From an uncultured Erythrobacter sp. (lineage in GTDB: Bacteria > Pseudomonadota > Alphaproteobacteria > Sphingomonadales > Sphingomonadaceae), in the NCBI GenBank assembly GCA_947488155.1, contig CANKYK010000002.1:750001-814000 (forward strand): a stretch of DNA of 64,000 nt, in the 5' to 3' direction. Shown piece by piece: positions 38,101-46,706 of this stretch. The notes beneath the pieces are model-generated. The model saw only the letters and a program-made list of their open reading frames with translations. It did not search any database and was not told the DNA's origin. The position numbers and the translations under genes are program-made. Positions within the stretch are counted from its first letter, which is position 1, and each line of letters opens with the position of its first letter.

Positions 38101-38635
38101 CTTGCTCCAGCGAGGAGGGGAAGATGTCGACAATCGATCCGCGCACGGCAAATTCGCCGTGGTCGATCACAGTGTCTGTGCGCGAATAGCCCTGGCGCGT
38201 CAGCAGCGCGGCAAGGCTTTCATGCCCAATCGTCGTGCCTTGCTTAAACTCGCGCACGCTTTCACGAATACGAAACGGGGTCAGCACGCGTTGAAGCACG
38301 GCATTGACTGTGGTGATCAACAATTGCGAGCCTGAGGCCGGGTTTTGCAGCGTGTGGAGCGCCGCCAGCCGCTTTGCACTGACCGATAGAGCCGGGCTGG
38401 CGCGGTCATAAGGCAGGCAATCCCACGCCGGAAACTCGATCACCTCCACTTCGGGCGCGAAGAACTTCGCCGCATCGCTGGCAGAGCGCATCGCCGCATC
38501 ATCCGGCGCGATGAACACCGCGCTCTGCCGCGCCGCGCGCGCCAGATCGGCCAGCACCAAGGGCAGGCTGCCCCGCACCAGCGAGGATAGAGTGAGCGGT
38601 GCATCCGCCGCTAATATGCGCGAGAGATCAGGCAT
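35153..38635 (-). CDS. mfd: Transcription-repair coupling factor Mfd
   Basis: 1160 residues, full length. Mfd removes stalled RNA polymerase and recruits UvrA. A UvrB-homology region lies at the N-terminus. The RNA polymerase interaction domain is around GDLVVHVEHGIGKYLGL. The translocase motifs are VCGDVGFGKTEVALRAAF (Walker A), VDEEQRFGV (DEEQ box) and LTATPIPRTLQMA. The C-terminal TRCF domain includes GVDAPIMIPEDYVPD-like sequence. It is transcribed after sdhE on the minus strand, with 45 bp between. Confidence 0.97.
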   Translation of the reverse strand: MPDLSRILAADAPLTLSSLVRGSLPLVLADLARAARQSAVFIAPDDAAMRSASDAAKFFAPEVEVIEFPAWDCLPYDRASPALSVSAKRLAALHTLQNPASGSQLLITTVNAVLQRVLTPFRIRESVREFKQGTTIGHESLAALLTRQGYSRTDTVIDHGEFAVRGSIVDIFPSSLEQGLRLDFFGDELESLRLFDPSTQRSTGTLKSHLLLPASEALIDEDSIARFRSRYREMFGAAATQDPLYEAVSDGRRLAGMEHWLPLFEERLTTLFDHLAEDDVVVIDNGAIGAASERLSDIADYCKQRTRTAGEAAGSYRPLEAEALYLSSEEFDAAVASAPAHRSQIFAAPDGDTNIDFGFNSARDFAPERARGDNVYEEGAKHFAALAKSGKRALFAAYSTGSRSRIASILSEAGVKTQVADSWQEALGASVKGGVVAMVLPLDTGFSNEQMEVLTEQDVLGDRLVRRKKKRKDSDAFLAELQALGRGDLVVHVEHGIGKYLGLDPVPVGKSQHDCVALEYRGGDKLFIPVENIDVLSRYGSSEDAVMLDKLGGEAWQRRRSNLKERIREIAGELMKVAAERALKKAPSLAADEASYNQFVDRFPWEETDDQDAAIADVLRDLESGRPMDRLVCGDVGFGKTEVALRAAFVAAMNGQQVAVVAPTTLLARQHYQNFTERFAGFPLKVGRLSRLVSAKEMGETREGLESGDMDIVIGTHAILSKSTSFKNLGLVIVDEEQRFGVTHKEKLKALRADVHVLTLTATPIPRTLQMAMAGLRELSTIQTPPVDRLAVRTYVMEWDDMVMREALLREHHRGGQSFIVVPRISDMADVEEWLAEHVPEVKSVSAHGQMSAGEIEERMSAFYEGKYEVLLSTTIVESGLDLPSANTIIIHRADRFGLAQLYQLRGRVGRSKLRAYAYLTYAKDVQLSEIAEKRLKVLSDLDSLGAGFQLASHDLDIRGAGNLLGDEQSGHIREVGFELYQSMLEDAILAAKAGEAGLTNKRSALSPQITVDAPIMIPEDYVPDLAVRMALYRRLNQAADKAEIESMAAEMIDRFGDLPDPTKNLVRLIEIKHQAIEANIAKIDVGARGTLVTFHQDNFPDPAGLLAYVDRLQGTAKLRPDMKLVINRAWGDPRSRLNGLFQLTKGLSGVVRKAKSKAA

Positions 38636-38680
38636 GGTGTCGGGTCAAATCTTGGCAGCTAGGAATGTTCCGAACCGCAC

Positions 38681-38959
38681 TCAACGGCTCATATCGACAT
38701 AGTCGAGGCGCTGCATCAGCTCGATCAGCGGCCCCTGGAAACGCGGCGGCGTTGGCTGAGACTTCAGCGCCCAGGCCATCACATCGACATCGTCCTCTGC
38801 CAGCAGGTCTTCAAACCATGTCATCTCCGTCTCACCCCAGCTTTCGTGGTAACGATCAAAGAAACCGCCGATCATATAGTCGGCCTCGCGCGTGCCGCGG
38901 TGCCAGCTACGAAATTTTGCGCGGGCCAGGCGTTCGTGGAAGTCTGGTTTTTCGGTCAT
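38681..38959 (-). CDS. sdhE: Succinate dehydrogenase assembly factor SdhE
   Basis: 92 residues from ATG 38959, the usual size. The motif RSWHRGTREADYMIGGFF contains the conserved RGxxE segment that promotes covalent FAD attachment to SdhA. The following WFEDLLAEDDVDVMAW fits the family. A longer frame to 39094 runs into a repeat element and is unlikely. It precedes mfd, a common order in sphingomonads. Confidence 0.93.
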   Translation of the reverse strand: MTEKPDFHERLARAKFRSWHRGTREADYMIGGFFDRYHESWGETEMTWFEDLLAEDDVDVMAWALKSQPTPPRFQGPLIELMQRLDYVDMSR

Positions 38960-38996
38960 GCGGGGCGCAGTAGTTGCAGTGCGCGGCATCTTCAAC

Positions 38997-39100
38997 TCGT
39001 CATTGCGAGTGAAACGAAGCAATCCAGCTTCGAACCCCTCCAATTGTTGAAAAAATGGGCGATGGATTGCCGCGTCGCCTTTGGCTCCTCGCAATGACGA
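38997..39100. repeat. Palindromic dispersed-repeat-like element between sdhE and recG
   Basis: The termini are perfect 13-bp inverted repeats, TCGTCATTGCGAG at 38997-39009 and CTCGCAATGACGA at 39088-39100. Inside are partly complementary arms (GAAGCAATCCAGC and GATGGATTGCCGCGTCGCC). This form is a familiar dispersed element in alphaproteobacterial genomes. It fills the space between divergent sdhE and recG and may fold in both transcripts or carry promoter sequence. Confidence 0.8.
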
Positions 39101-39123
39101 AACAGTGATGGTAGCGCTGAGGC

Positions 39124-41199
39124 ATGCGCCCTGAGGTTCTCAATCCCCTGTTTGTCGAAGCGACTGCGCTGGAAGGTGTTGGTCCCAAACTGATGAAGCC
39201 GCTGGAGAAGCTGGGCCTCACGCGGGTGCGCGATCTGGCCTATCACTTGCCAGAACGGTTTGTGACGCGTCGCACGGTTGAGGACCTCGACGCGGTAGGC
39301 GAGGGCGAGCAGGTGATCATTCCGCTGACCCCGACGGAGCACCGCGCGCCGCGCAATCCCGGACGCGGTCCGTACCGCGTGCTGGCGGCGGATGCGGCGG
39401 GCAATATCTGTGCGCTCACCTATTTTGGACGGGCCGCTTATACCGCGAAGAAGTTGCTCCCGGTGGGCGAGAAACGCTGGATCGCGGGCCGCGTGGATCG
39501 CTATGGCGATATGCTCCAGATCGTCCATCCTGATCATGTTGAGAAAGACGCCTTGGCGCATCTGACGCGGCTTAACGAGCCGGTTTACCCGTTGTCTGAG
39601 GGGCTGACGCAGCCGCGCATGGCCGGGCTGGCGGCTCAGGCGGTCGAGCGCCTGCCCGAGCTGGCTGAATGGATTGAGCCGAGCCAATTTGAACGCGAAG
39701 GCTGGCCGACATGGCGTGATGCACTGGTGCTGGCGCATAAAGATGAGAATGCGCGGGCGCGTGATCGGCTGGCTTATGATGAGCTGCTGGCAAATTCGCT
39801 CGCACTGCTGCTGGTCCGGGCGGATGGCAGGCGGCGCAAAGGGCAACCGCTGGCGGGCGATGGCTCGCTGCGCGCGAAGCTCGATTTGCCCTTCGCACTA
39901 ACCGGTGCGCAGACGCGTTCTATCGGTGAGATTGAAGGCGATTTAGCGCAAGAGGCGCCAATGCTGCGCCTGCTGCAAGGCGATGTCGGTGCGGGTAAGA
40001 CTGTGGTCGCCTTGGAAGCCATGCTGATCGCGAATGAAGCGGGTAAGCAAGCGGCTTTGCTTGCTCCGACCGAAATTCTCGCGCGCCAGCATTATGAGAC
40101 TTTGCGCACGATGGCCCGGCCAACCGGGGCCGAGGTCGCGCTGCTGACTGGAAGGGCCAAGGGCAAGGAGCGCGAGGGCATCCTGATGGGATTGCTGGAC
40201 GGCTCGATTGATATTCTGGTCGGAACCCATGCGATCTTTCAGGACACGGTGGGGTATAAGGATCTCGGCCTGGTCGTGATTGATGAGCAGCACCGCTTTG
40301 GCGTGGCCCAGCGTCTGCAATTGGCCGCCAAGGGCAAGCGCGCGCCGCATACGCTTGCGATGACCGCGACGCCGATCCCGCGCACGCTCACCCTCGCGCA
40401 ATATGGCGAGATGGATGTGAGCCGCCTCGATGAACTGCCGCCGGGCAGGCAGGCGATTGATACGCGCGTCGTGGCGCAGGACCGGATGGAGGACGTCGTT
40501 GCCGGGGTCGCACGCCACGTTGGGTCCGGACAGCAGGCCTATTGGGTTTGCCCAATGGTGCGCGATAGCGAAGTGGCCGATATCGCCGCGGCGGAGGCAC
40601 GTTATGCTGCACTGAAAGAGCGCTTTGGCGATGACGTCGTGGTGGTCCACGGGCAGCTCAAGCCAGAGGAAAAAGACGCCAATATGGAGGCCTTTGCCAG
40701 TGGCCGAGCAAAACTGCTGGTCGCCACCACCGTGATCGAAGTCGGCGTTGATGTACCCAGCTCCACCCTAATGGTGATCGAGCAGGCAGAACGCTTTGGT
40801 CTGGCGCAATTGCACCAGCTGCGCGGGCGCGTGGGGCGCGGCGCGGACAAATCCGTGTGTCTGCTGCTGCGCGGAAATGAAATGTCAGAGACGGGGCGCA
40901 AGCGGCTGGCCCTGATGCGCGAGACGCAGGACGGATTTCGCATTGCCGAGGAAGACCTGGAGCTGCGCGGCGGCGGCGAGCTGCTGGGCACACGGCAATC
41001 AGGCGATGCCGCCTTTCGCATCGCCAATCTGGAGCAGGTTCAGCGCCTGCTGCCTGCCGCCCATGCAGATGCGCGGCTGTTGATCGAAGGGTCAGACAAA
41101 GACGGCGGCTGGCAATCCAGCAAACGCGGCGAGGCGGCGCGCCAATTGCTTTATCTGATGGAGCGCGATTGGGGCGTGCAGCTGCTGCGCGGAGGCTAA
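39124..41199 (+). CDS. recG: ATP-dependent DNA helicase RecG
   Basis: 691 residues, normal length. The N-terminal wedge/OB domain includes LEGVGPKLMKPLEKLGL and AYHLPERFVTRR. Helicase motifs: QGDVGAGKTVVALEAML (I), DEQHRFGV (II), MTATPIPRTLTLAQYG (III), ATTVIEVGVDVP (V) and QLHQLRGRVGRG (VI). RecG remodels stalled forks and Holliday junctions. The stop overlaps the convergent phosphatase stop by 3 bp of shared CTAA. Confidence 0.97.
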   Translation: MRPEVLNPLFVEATALEGVGPKLMKPLEKLGLTRVRDLAYHLPERFVTRRTVEDLDAVGEGEQVIIPLTPTEHRAPRNPGRGPYRVLAADAAGNICALTYFGRAAYTAKKLLPVGEKRWIAGRVDRYGDMLQIVHPDHVEKDALAHLTRLNEPVYPLSEGLTQPRMAGLAAQAVERLPELAEWIEPSQFEREGWPTWRDALVLAHKDENARARDRLAYDELLANSLALLLVRADGRRRKGQPLAGDGSLRAKLDLPFALTGAQTRSIGEIEGDLAQEAPMLRLLQGDVGAGKTVVALEAMLIANEAGKQAALLAPTEILARQHYETLRTMARPTGAEVALLTGRAKGKEREGILMGLLDGSIDILVGTHAIFQDTVGYKDLGLVVIDEQHRFGVAQRLQLAAKGKRAPHTLAMTATPIPRTLTLAQYGEMDVSRLDELPPGRQAIDTRVVAQDRMEDVVAGVARHVGSGQQAYWVCPMVRDSEVADIAAAEARYAALKERFGDDVVVVHGQLKPEEKDANMEAFASGRAKLLVATTVIEVGVDVPSSTLMVIEQAERFGLAQLHQLRGRVGRGADKSVCLLLRGNEMSETGRKRLALMRETQDGFRIAEEDLELRGGGELLGTRQSGDAAFRIANLEQVQRLLPAAHADARLLIEGSDKDGGWQSSKRGEAARQLLYLMERDWGVQLLRGG

Positions 41200-41660
41200 G
41201 CGGAAATGCGCTCCGCGATCGCATGGGCGGCGGCGTTTACATCCTCCCATGTGAACTCAAAATGCTCTTCGCCGTCGTAATATGGGTCAGCGATTGCTGC
41301 GCCTTCGCGGCCCGGCACCGCATCCATTAGCAGTGAAACCTGCGCGCTCGCACCAGCGGGCCTCACGGCCTCGATATTGCGCAAATTCTGGTGATCCATC
41401 GCAAAGATATGGGTGAAGCGGGTGAAGTCCTCTGCCGCCAATTGCCGTCCGCGTAGCCCGGAAATATCGATGCCATGGGCCGCTGCGGTCTCAATTGAGC
41501 GAGGGTCTGGCGGCGAACCCACGTGATAGGCTCCGGTGCCGCAGCTATCGATTTCCAGGTCCAGTCCTGCCCTTTCCGCCGCAGCGCGCATTGCGCCTTC
41601 GGCCAGGGGAGAGCGGCAGATATTGCCGAGGCAGACGAACAGAAGTGCGGGTTTTTGCAT
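41196..41660 (-). CDS. Low-molecular-weight protein-tyrosine phosphatase
   Basis: 154 residues. The P-loop is CLGNICRSP with nucleophile C10 and R16; the general acid Asp lies in DPYYDG at 125-130. Such phosphatases often act on exopolysaccharide tyrosine kinases, but none is adjacent. Its TAG stop is interlocked with the TAA of convergent recG. Confidence 0.93.
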   Translation of the reverse strand: MQKPALLFVCLGNICRSPLAEGAMRAAAERAGLDLEIDSCGTGAYHVGSPPDPRSIETAAAHGIDISGLRGRQLAAEDFTRFTHIFAMDHQNLRNIEAVRPAGASAQVSLLMDAVPGREGAAIADPYYDGEEHFEFTWEDVNAAAHAIAERISA

Positions 41661-41725
41661 GGCTAAGTCTTACTGGACCATGGCTCGTCCAAGCAATATG
41701 GAATGCGCAAACAGGAGAGATTTTC

Positions 41726-43528
41726 ATGCGTTCCATGATCGCCGCTTTCGCGCTTGCTGCAACCTCGCTGACCACGCCTGCTTACGCGGGGCCGAAAGAG
41801 GATTATGAAGCGCTGCGTGAGGAAGTGTGGCAGGCGGTGCTGGACAGCGATCCTCAGCTTGCGACGAGTGTTGGCGATCGGCGCGGCGATGGCAAGCTGG
41901 GCGATCTCTCTCTTGCGGAATATGACCGTGCGAATATCGAGGCGGAGGGGTTTCTCGCCCGGCTGTATCAGATCAATGCGGATGAATTGCCGCAGGACTT
42001 GCAGGTCGATTACGCGGTTCTGCGGCGCAGCATTCAGGACCAGCTGACCGGCGCTCAGTTTGATCACAATCGCTATCAGATATTCACCAATCGCGGCGGC
42101 TGGTTCTCCGGCTTTGCCTCGCTGCCCAACCGTTCGCCGCTTTTTACGCTGGCTGATTATGAAAGCTATATTGGCCGGTTGGAAGGCTATGCTCAGGTCA
42201 ACGCTGACGGGATCGCCCGCAGCCGAGAGGCCATTGCGCGCGGGCTGACCCATGCCTGTGAGCCGATGCAGGGATTGGAAGATCGCATCGCTCGCCAAAT
42301 CGTGGACGACCGGGAACAATCGCCCTTCTGGAAGCCATTTGCAGGCGACAAACCAGCCGCGATTTCAGACGCAGACTGGGAGAATCTAAAGGACCAGGCG
42401 AGTGTCGCATTGGAAGAGGCAGTCTTCCCGTCCTATCGTGATTTCCTGACATTCTATACTAAGGAATACGCGCCCAATTGTCGCACGGGCACTCCTGGCG
42501 TGCTCGCCACACCGGGCGGCAAAGAATATTACGATTACCGCGTCAAAAGCTTCACTACGACCGATATGACTGCGGACGAGGTGCACAATCTCGGCCTGTC
42601 CGAGGTGGCGCGGATCCGCGCCGAAATGGTCGAGGTTGCTAAAGAGGCGGGCTTTGACACGCGTGAGGCGTTCGTTGAGCATCTGCGCACCGATCCGCAA
42701 TATTACATGACCGATGCGGACGAATATCTCGCCTACACTCAGGCGCTGGCAAAGCACATCGATGGCTTTATGCCGAAGCTGTTCGGCCGCTTGCCGCGCA
42801 ATCCCTACACAGTCTCGCCGATCCCGGCAGCCCAAGCGCCGGGCAACACGACGGCCTATTACGAACCGGGATCATTGAAGACGGGGCAAGCGGGTATCTA
42901 CCGCCTCAACACCACGGAGCTGGACCAGCGGCCCTTGTGGGAGCTGCCCGCGCTGGGCGTGCACGAGGCGGTGCCGGGGCATCACCACCAAATTTCCCTG
43001 CAGCAGGAGTTGGATATTCACCCCCTGCGCGCGAACGGCACCTACTTCACCGCCTTTGTGGAGGGGTGGGGCCTCTATTCAGAGCGGCTCGGAATAGAGA
43101 TGGGCCTGTATGATACGCCCGCCAAGGAAATGGGGCGGCTGTCCTATGAGATGTGGCGCGCGGCCCGTCTGGTGGTCGACACTGGTATTCATTCAAAGGG
43201 TTGGTCGAAGCAGCAAGCGGTGGATTACATGCTGGATAACACCGCGCTGTCGCCTGCCAATATCGATGCCGAGGTCAATCGCTACATCACCTGGCCGGGA
43301 CAGGCGCTGGCGTACAAAGTCGGCGAGCTGAAGATCAGAGAGCTGCGCGCCGAGGCAGAGGAATCGCTAAGTTCTGACTTTGATTTACGTGCGTTCCATG
43401 ACGCGGTGCTGGAAAACGGCTCGGTACCACTTGATGTGCTGGAGGCGCATATCGATCGGTGGATGGCTAAACAAGAACAGGTCTTTCTTGATCCGATCAA
43501 CGCGTCGGGAGGAGTAGCAAACGATTAA
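41726..43528 (+). CDS. DUF885 family secreted metallopeptidase-like protein
   Basis: 600 residues from ATG 41726, with AGGAGA before it. The signal peptide is MRSMIAAFALAATSLTTPAYA. The zinc-type motif HEAVPGHHHQI (HExxPGH) and the following FVEGWGLYSERLG, with a probable third Glu ligand, mark the DUF885 group. The substrates of this group are poorly known; peptidase activity is inferred. It is convergent with the ABC1 kinase gene and the two stop codons interlock (TTAA). Confidence 0.88.
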   Translation: MRSMIAAFALAATSLTTPAYAGPKEDYEALREEVWQAVLDSDPQLATSVGDRRGDGKLGDLSLAEYDRANIEAEGFLARLYQINADELPQDLQVDYAVLRRSIQDQLTGAQFDHNRYQIFTNRGGWFSGFASLPNRSPLFTLADYESYIGRLEGYAQVNADGIARSREAIARGLTHACEPMQGLEDRIARQIVDDREQSPFWKPFAGDKPAAISDADWENLKDQASVALEEAVFPSYRDFLTFYTKEYAPNCRTGTPGVLATPGGKEYYDYRVKSFTTTDMTADEVHNLGLSEVARIRAEMVEVAKEAGFDTREAFVEHLRTDPQYYMTDADEYLAYTQALAKHIDGFMPKLFGRLPRNPYTVSPIPAAQAPGNTTAYYEPGSLKTGQAGIYRLNTTELDQRPLWELPALGVHEAVPGHHHQISLQQELDIHPLRANGTYFTAFVEGWGLYSERLGIEMGLYDTPAKEMGRLSYEMWRAARLVVDTGIHSKGWSKQQAVDYMLDNTALSPANIDAEVNRYITWPGQALAYKVGELKIRELRAEAEESLSSDFDLRAFHDAVLENGSVPLDVLEAHIDRWMAKQEQVFLDPINASGGVAND

Positions 43529-44919
43529 GCCGCCTTCGCGGGCAGCGGATCCGTGTTCGCCAGCACTTCTTCCACGATCTGCCGGATATTCACCTTCGCC
43601 TTCAAGCGTGCGCCGAGCAACGCGGTGCCGCTAACCTTGCGCTGAACGAATAGGGTTTCGATCGGCGGCAATATCCATGTCTCGCGGTCTTCTGCGATGG
43701 CGTAGCCTTCTTCGCGCAGCAGCGGCACGAACGCCCGGTCACCAAAATCAAACGGGGCATCTTGCGTCATTTCATCGACAATTATGTCGACCATCTTTTC
43801 TACGCGATCACGGTGTTTCTCGATCACTATGGGGGACATAAAACCCGCCGCGAGCGCCTCATCCAATATTGCGGTTTTATCAGCAGCAAGCCCGGCAGTG
43901 AGCAAGCGGCGATAGGCATTGCCGACATCGGGATCGACAGCGCGGCACGCGCCAAAGTCGAGCAGCACGATTTCGCCGGTTTCCTTGCGATAGCGGAAAT
44001 TTGCGAAGTTCGGGTCGGTTTGCATTACGCCGAATTCAAACAGCTCACGCGCGACAAGGCGCATCAGGCGGCTCGTCACTTCATCGCGGCGTTCATCCGT
44101 TTCGTTCTCCAGCTCTTCGATGGAGCTGCCTTCTTCAAAGCTCATGGCGAGAATGCGGTCGCGCGTCAGTTCCTTGTGCAAGCGCGGGACAACAAAACCC
44201 TCGGCGCCGGACAGCCGTTCTCGGTACATCTCCATCTGCGCGCCTTCGCGGTGGTAATCTGCCTCCTCGTGCAGCTGCTTCTTGGCCTCTGTCAGCAGAG
44301 CGTCGATCTCCAGCTCTGGCGGGGCAAAGCCGGATACGCGCAGCAATGTCATCACATTATCGACATCGCTATCGATGCTGTCGGCGATACCGGGATATTG
44401 CACCTTGATTGCGAGCTCCTGACCATCACGGGTCAGCGCCTTGTGCACCTGCCCAATGCTCGCGGCGGCGATAGGGCGCGGGTTGAACCAGCGAAACTGT
44501 TTGCGCCAGTCCGGCCCCCATTCCTGTTTCAGCACGCTGTCGAGCTGCTTTGCGGGCATGAAATTTGCCTGATCGCGCAAGGTTGCGAGGATCTTTGCCA
44601 GTTCAGGCGGCAGGAAGTCACCCGAATCCATACTTATCATCTGGCCCATCTTCATCGCCGCACCGCGCAGGTGGGAAAGGCGGTCGGTCATGCGCTGGAC
44701 ATTGCCCGGCGTCAGCAGTAGGTCGCGCGCCGATAAGCTGTCGCCGCTTACCAGACGCCGTGCGCCCTCAGCCGCCATTCCGCCCGCGACACTGCTGACC
44801 AAGCGGCTAAAGGTGCCGAAGCGAGCGAGCCTGCTAGAGGGAACCGCGCGCTGGCGGGCTCTGTCTTCCCGGCTTTCAATGGGCTGGCTGCTGTCGCCGA
44901 GATTGTCGTCGCTGCTCAA
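43525..44919 (-). CDS. ABC1/UbiB-like atypical kinase (AarF family)
   Basis: 464 residues. Family marks are the KxGQ motif (AAMKMGQMISMD), an Ala-rich nucleotide loop (AAASIGQVHKA), the Lys in LAIKVQYPG and the metal/catalytic region TDPNFANFRY with LLDFGACR after it. These proteins support ubiquinone synthesis or lipid handling in other bacteria. The absence of C-terminal membrane helices separates it from classic UbiB. Its role here is inferred. Confidence 0.87.
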   Translation of the reverse strand: MSSDDNLGDSSQPIESREDRARQRAVPSSRLARFGTFSRLVSSVAGGMAAEGARRLVSGDSLSARDLLLTPGNVQRMTDRLSHLRGAAMKMGQMISMDSGDFLPPELAKILATLRDQANFMPAKQLDSVLKQEWGPDWRKQFRWFNPRPIAAASIGQVHKALTRDGQELAIKVQYPGIADSIDSDVDNVMTLLRVSGFAPPELEIDALLTEAKKQLHEEADYHREGAQMEMYRERLSGAEGFVVPRLHKELTRDRILAMSFEEGSSIEELENETDERRDEVTSRLMRLVARELFEFGVMQTDPNFANFRYRKETGEIVLLDFGACRAVDPDVGNAYRRLLTAGLAADKTAILDEALAAGFMSPIVIEKHRDRVEKMVDIIVDEMTQDAPFDFGDRAFVPLLREEGYAIAEDRETWILPPIETLFVQRKVSGTALLGARLKAKVNIRQIVEEVLANTDPLPAKAA

Positions 44920-45240
44920 TGTCTATCCGATCAAATTGCGCGTGAATTTCTACGCGGTTATCCCACAGAACGGCTTGGCCTTCGCACCGTTCCTTGCCTT
45001 ATGCAATCGACCTGGTGCTGGCCGCGAACCGCATTGATTAGTCGCAGATCTCAAATTCAGCCTAACGCCGTATTACCGCCTATTGGCCCTGTGCAATTAA
45101 CCTAAATTCCAGGGGAATTTCAGCATCTGTTGTCGTTAACAGAGGCCTATTGGCTCCTTAATCGAAGCCTCGCGTTAACCCTGAGTCGCAGCTAACATTT
45201 TACCAACATCGCATATTGGGGGTCGCATAGGAGACCAACT
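44920..45240. other. 321-bp divergent intergenic region
   Basis: It separates the ABC1 kinase and the SCPU-like gene and should hold both promoters. GCCTATTGG occurs twice, at 45078-45086 and 45145-45153, and three TTAAC-type boxes lie between about 45095 and 45180. Their spacing does not match a CtrA pair. No ORF or RNA was recognised. Confidence 0.4.
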
Positions 45241-45657
45241 ATGCGTCAGAAGATTATCTATGCCATGCCGATTGCGGCAATGATGTTTGCAGCCACACCA
45301 GCAATGGCTGGCGAACGTGCCCAAGGCGGCTTTCGCGTCAGCGCGCAAGTCCCTGTTTCATGCAAGATTGAACCTGGCGTCTTCAGCGCTCAGGATGACA
45401 ATGAAGTGGTAACGGGCACTTTGTTCGAAGCGTGCAACACCAATCGCGGTTTTTCCGTGATCGCCACGCACCGCGAGCTGGCCGTGGGTGAGCGTGTTCG
45501 TGTCCGTTATGGCCGCGACACCAGCGACCTGAACCCGGGCGGGTTCTCTTTGGTCGCTATGCGTGCAGGCGCGCGCTTCGGCCCAGTGCCGGTGACGATC
45601 CAGACGGGTGATATTGCACAGCCGATCTCGATCAGCTTTGCATTGACGGCTGTCTAA
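45241..45657 (+). CDS. Secreted spore-coat-U-like fibre subunit
   Basis: 138 residues with GGAGACCAACT before the ATG. A clear signal peptide (MRQKIIYAMPIAAMMFAATPAMA) is followed by a beta-rich domain with two Cys (VSCKIEP, FEACNTN) that could form a disulfide, and a C-terminus FALTAV with the alternating hydrophobic pattern of a donor-strand subunit. It faces the chaperone-usher operon, so it may supply an additional subunit. The family assignment (SCPU domain) is probable, not certain. Confidence 0.6.
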   Translation: MRQKIIYAMPIAAMMFAATPAMAGERAQGGFRVSAQVPVSCKIEPGVFSAQDDNEVVTGTLFEACNTNRGFSVIATHRELAVGERVRVRYGRDTSDLNPGGFSLVAMRAGARFGPVPVTIQTGDIAQPISISFALTAV

Positions 45658-45683
45658 CTTACCCAATCAATACGAAATTCAGG

Positions 45684-45717
45684 CGGCCAGCATCCAGAAT
45701 GGGTGTTGGCCGTTTGC
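45684..45717. terminator. Terminator after the SCPU-like gene
   Basis: A 12-bp stem (45684-45695 with 45701-45712, including G-T pairs) with loop AGAAT is followed by TTT. It lies 27 bp past the stop and may also serve the convergent operon. Confidence 0.75.
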
Positions 45718-45766
45718 TATTCCGGCTGTGCGTTGGTCAACGTGATACTCGCGCCGGATGCGCGTA

Positions 45767-45812
45767 CTATCAGAGCAGTGATTAGATTGCTATCAGAGCA
45801 GTGATTAGATTG
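45767..45812. repeat. 23-bp perfect tandem duplication
   Basis: CTATCAGAGCAGTGATTAGA plus TTG occurs twice in a row (45767-45789 and 45790-45812). The second copy contains the stop codon of the tip-like gene. The duplication lies outside the frame, so it should not change the protein. Confidence 0.9.
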
Positions 45813-46695
45813 CGCTAACCGAAACTCTGACACGGTCGGCATATTTGCCAGCTTCGGCAAAGAACGGCTCAACCATGACCCGCAGTGGATGCATATCACC
45901 GAGTGAATCTGTGTGCTCCACGAACTCGCGGCCATTTGCGCCCATCAGATCGACCTTCTCACCGCGCATGCGCAGTACGTAAGGGATCTCGTCACGCCCT
46001 TGGGAATGGCGCAGCACCCCTTGGTTTTCAGAGGTGAATTCAACGCGGTAGGGCGAAGTGCTCCAAATCCGCAGGCCAAAGGGATCAGACCGAGTAAAGG
46101 CATCAGGATCAAGCGTGCCAAGGTTGATGCGCCGCACGCTGCCGCGCCCGCTGGCGCCGACTATGCGCAATGCGACCGCCGATGGAATATTGACCCGCAC
46201 CGACAGTTCCAAGGTATCAACCAGATCCCCGGCTCCATCGCGCAGGGTGACTACAAACTCGCGAGAATAGACGCCAGCATCAAGCCCCCATTCCGTTGGA
46301 AAGCTAAGCTGAACGCGCACCCCACGCCCGTTGCGAGTGCCCGGGACGCCGCGCAGAAACAGATCGTTGTTGATCGGACCCGCGGTTGCATCATCTGCGA
46401 GCACTTCAAGACGCTGTCCGCCGGAGCTGAAATTGAAGTCGACCGGATCGTCAAAGGCCACACTGTCCCGGCGAGCGATGCGCAGGAACGCTTCACAGGG
46501 TCCATTACCTGCCGCATTTCGCACCCGGACTTCAAAATTTTCGCGCGCTCTCTCACCAGCGCCGATTTGAATGCCGGAGACATTTACGTTCTCTGTCGTA
46601 TCAACAAATTCTGGGCGGCAGCCGCCATCTTGGGCGGAAACCGATGCGCTCGCGCATAGTGCGCCAGCAACAAAAATGGTGCGAAGAATGGTCAT
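45805..46695 (-). CDS. Putative tip/minor subunit of the chaperone-usher fibre
   Basis: 296 residues. A signal peptide (MTILRTIFVAGALCASASVSA) precedes two beta-rich halves, about 22-165 and 165-296. The last strand, RVRVSVSAI, has the alternating pattern expected to bind chaperone and usher. As the last gene, 11 bp after the usher, it matches the position of tip adhesins in spore-coat-U type operons. Receptor specificity cannot be seen. Two cysteines (GGCRPEF, GPCEAFL) may form a disulfide. Confidence 0.65.
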   Translation of the reverse strand: MTILRTIFVAGALCASASVSAQDGGCRPEFVDTTENVNVSGIQIGAGERARENFEVRVRNAAGNGPCEAFLRIARRDSVAFDDPVDFNFSSGGQRLEVLADDATAGPINNDLFLRGVPGTRNGRGVRVQLSFPTEWGLDAGVYSREFVVTLRDGAGDLVDTLELSVRVNIPSAVALRIVGASGRGSVRRINLGTLDPDAFTRSDPFGLRIWSTSPYRVEFTSENQGVLRHSQGRDEIPYVLRMRGEKVDLMGANGREFVEHTDSLGDMHPLRVMVEPFFAEAGKYADRVRVSVSAI

Positions 46696-46706
46696 AATCT
46701 GCTTCC

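Noticed and set aside
43762..44721. 319-codon open frame on the plus strand opposite the ABC1 kinase gene
   Set aside because: It is an antisense shadow of the kinase gene, which has clear motifs and a continuous full-length frame.
45060..45180. CtrA binding pair before the SCPU-like gene
   Set aside because: The TTAAC boxes are not spaced by seven bases.
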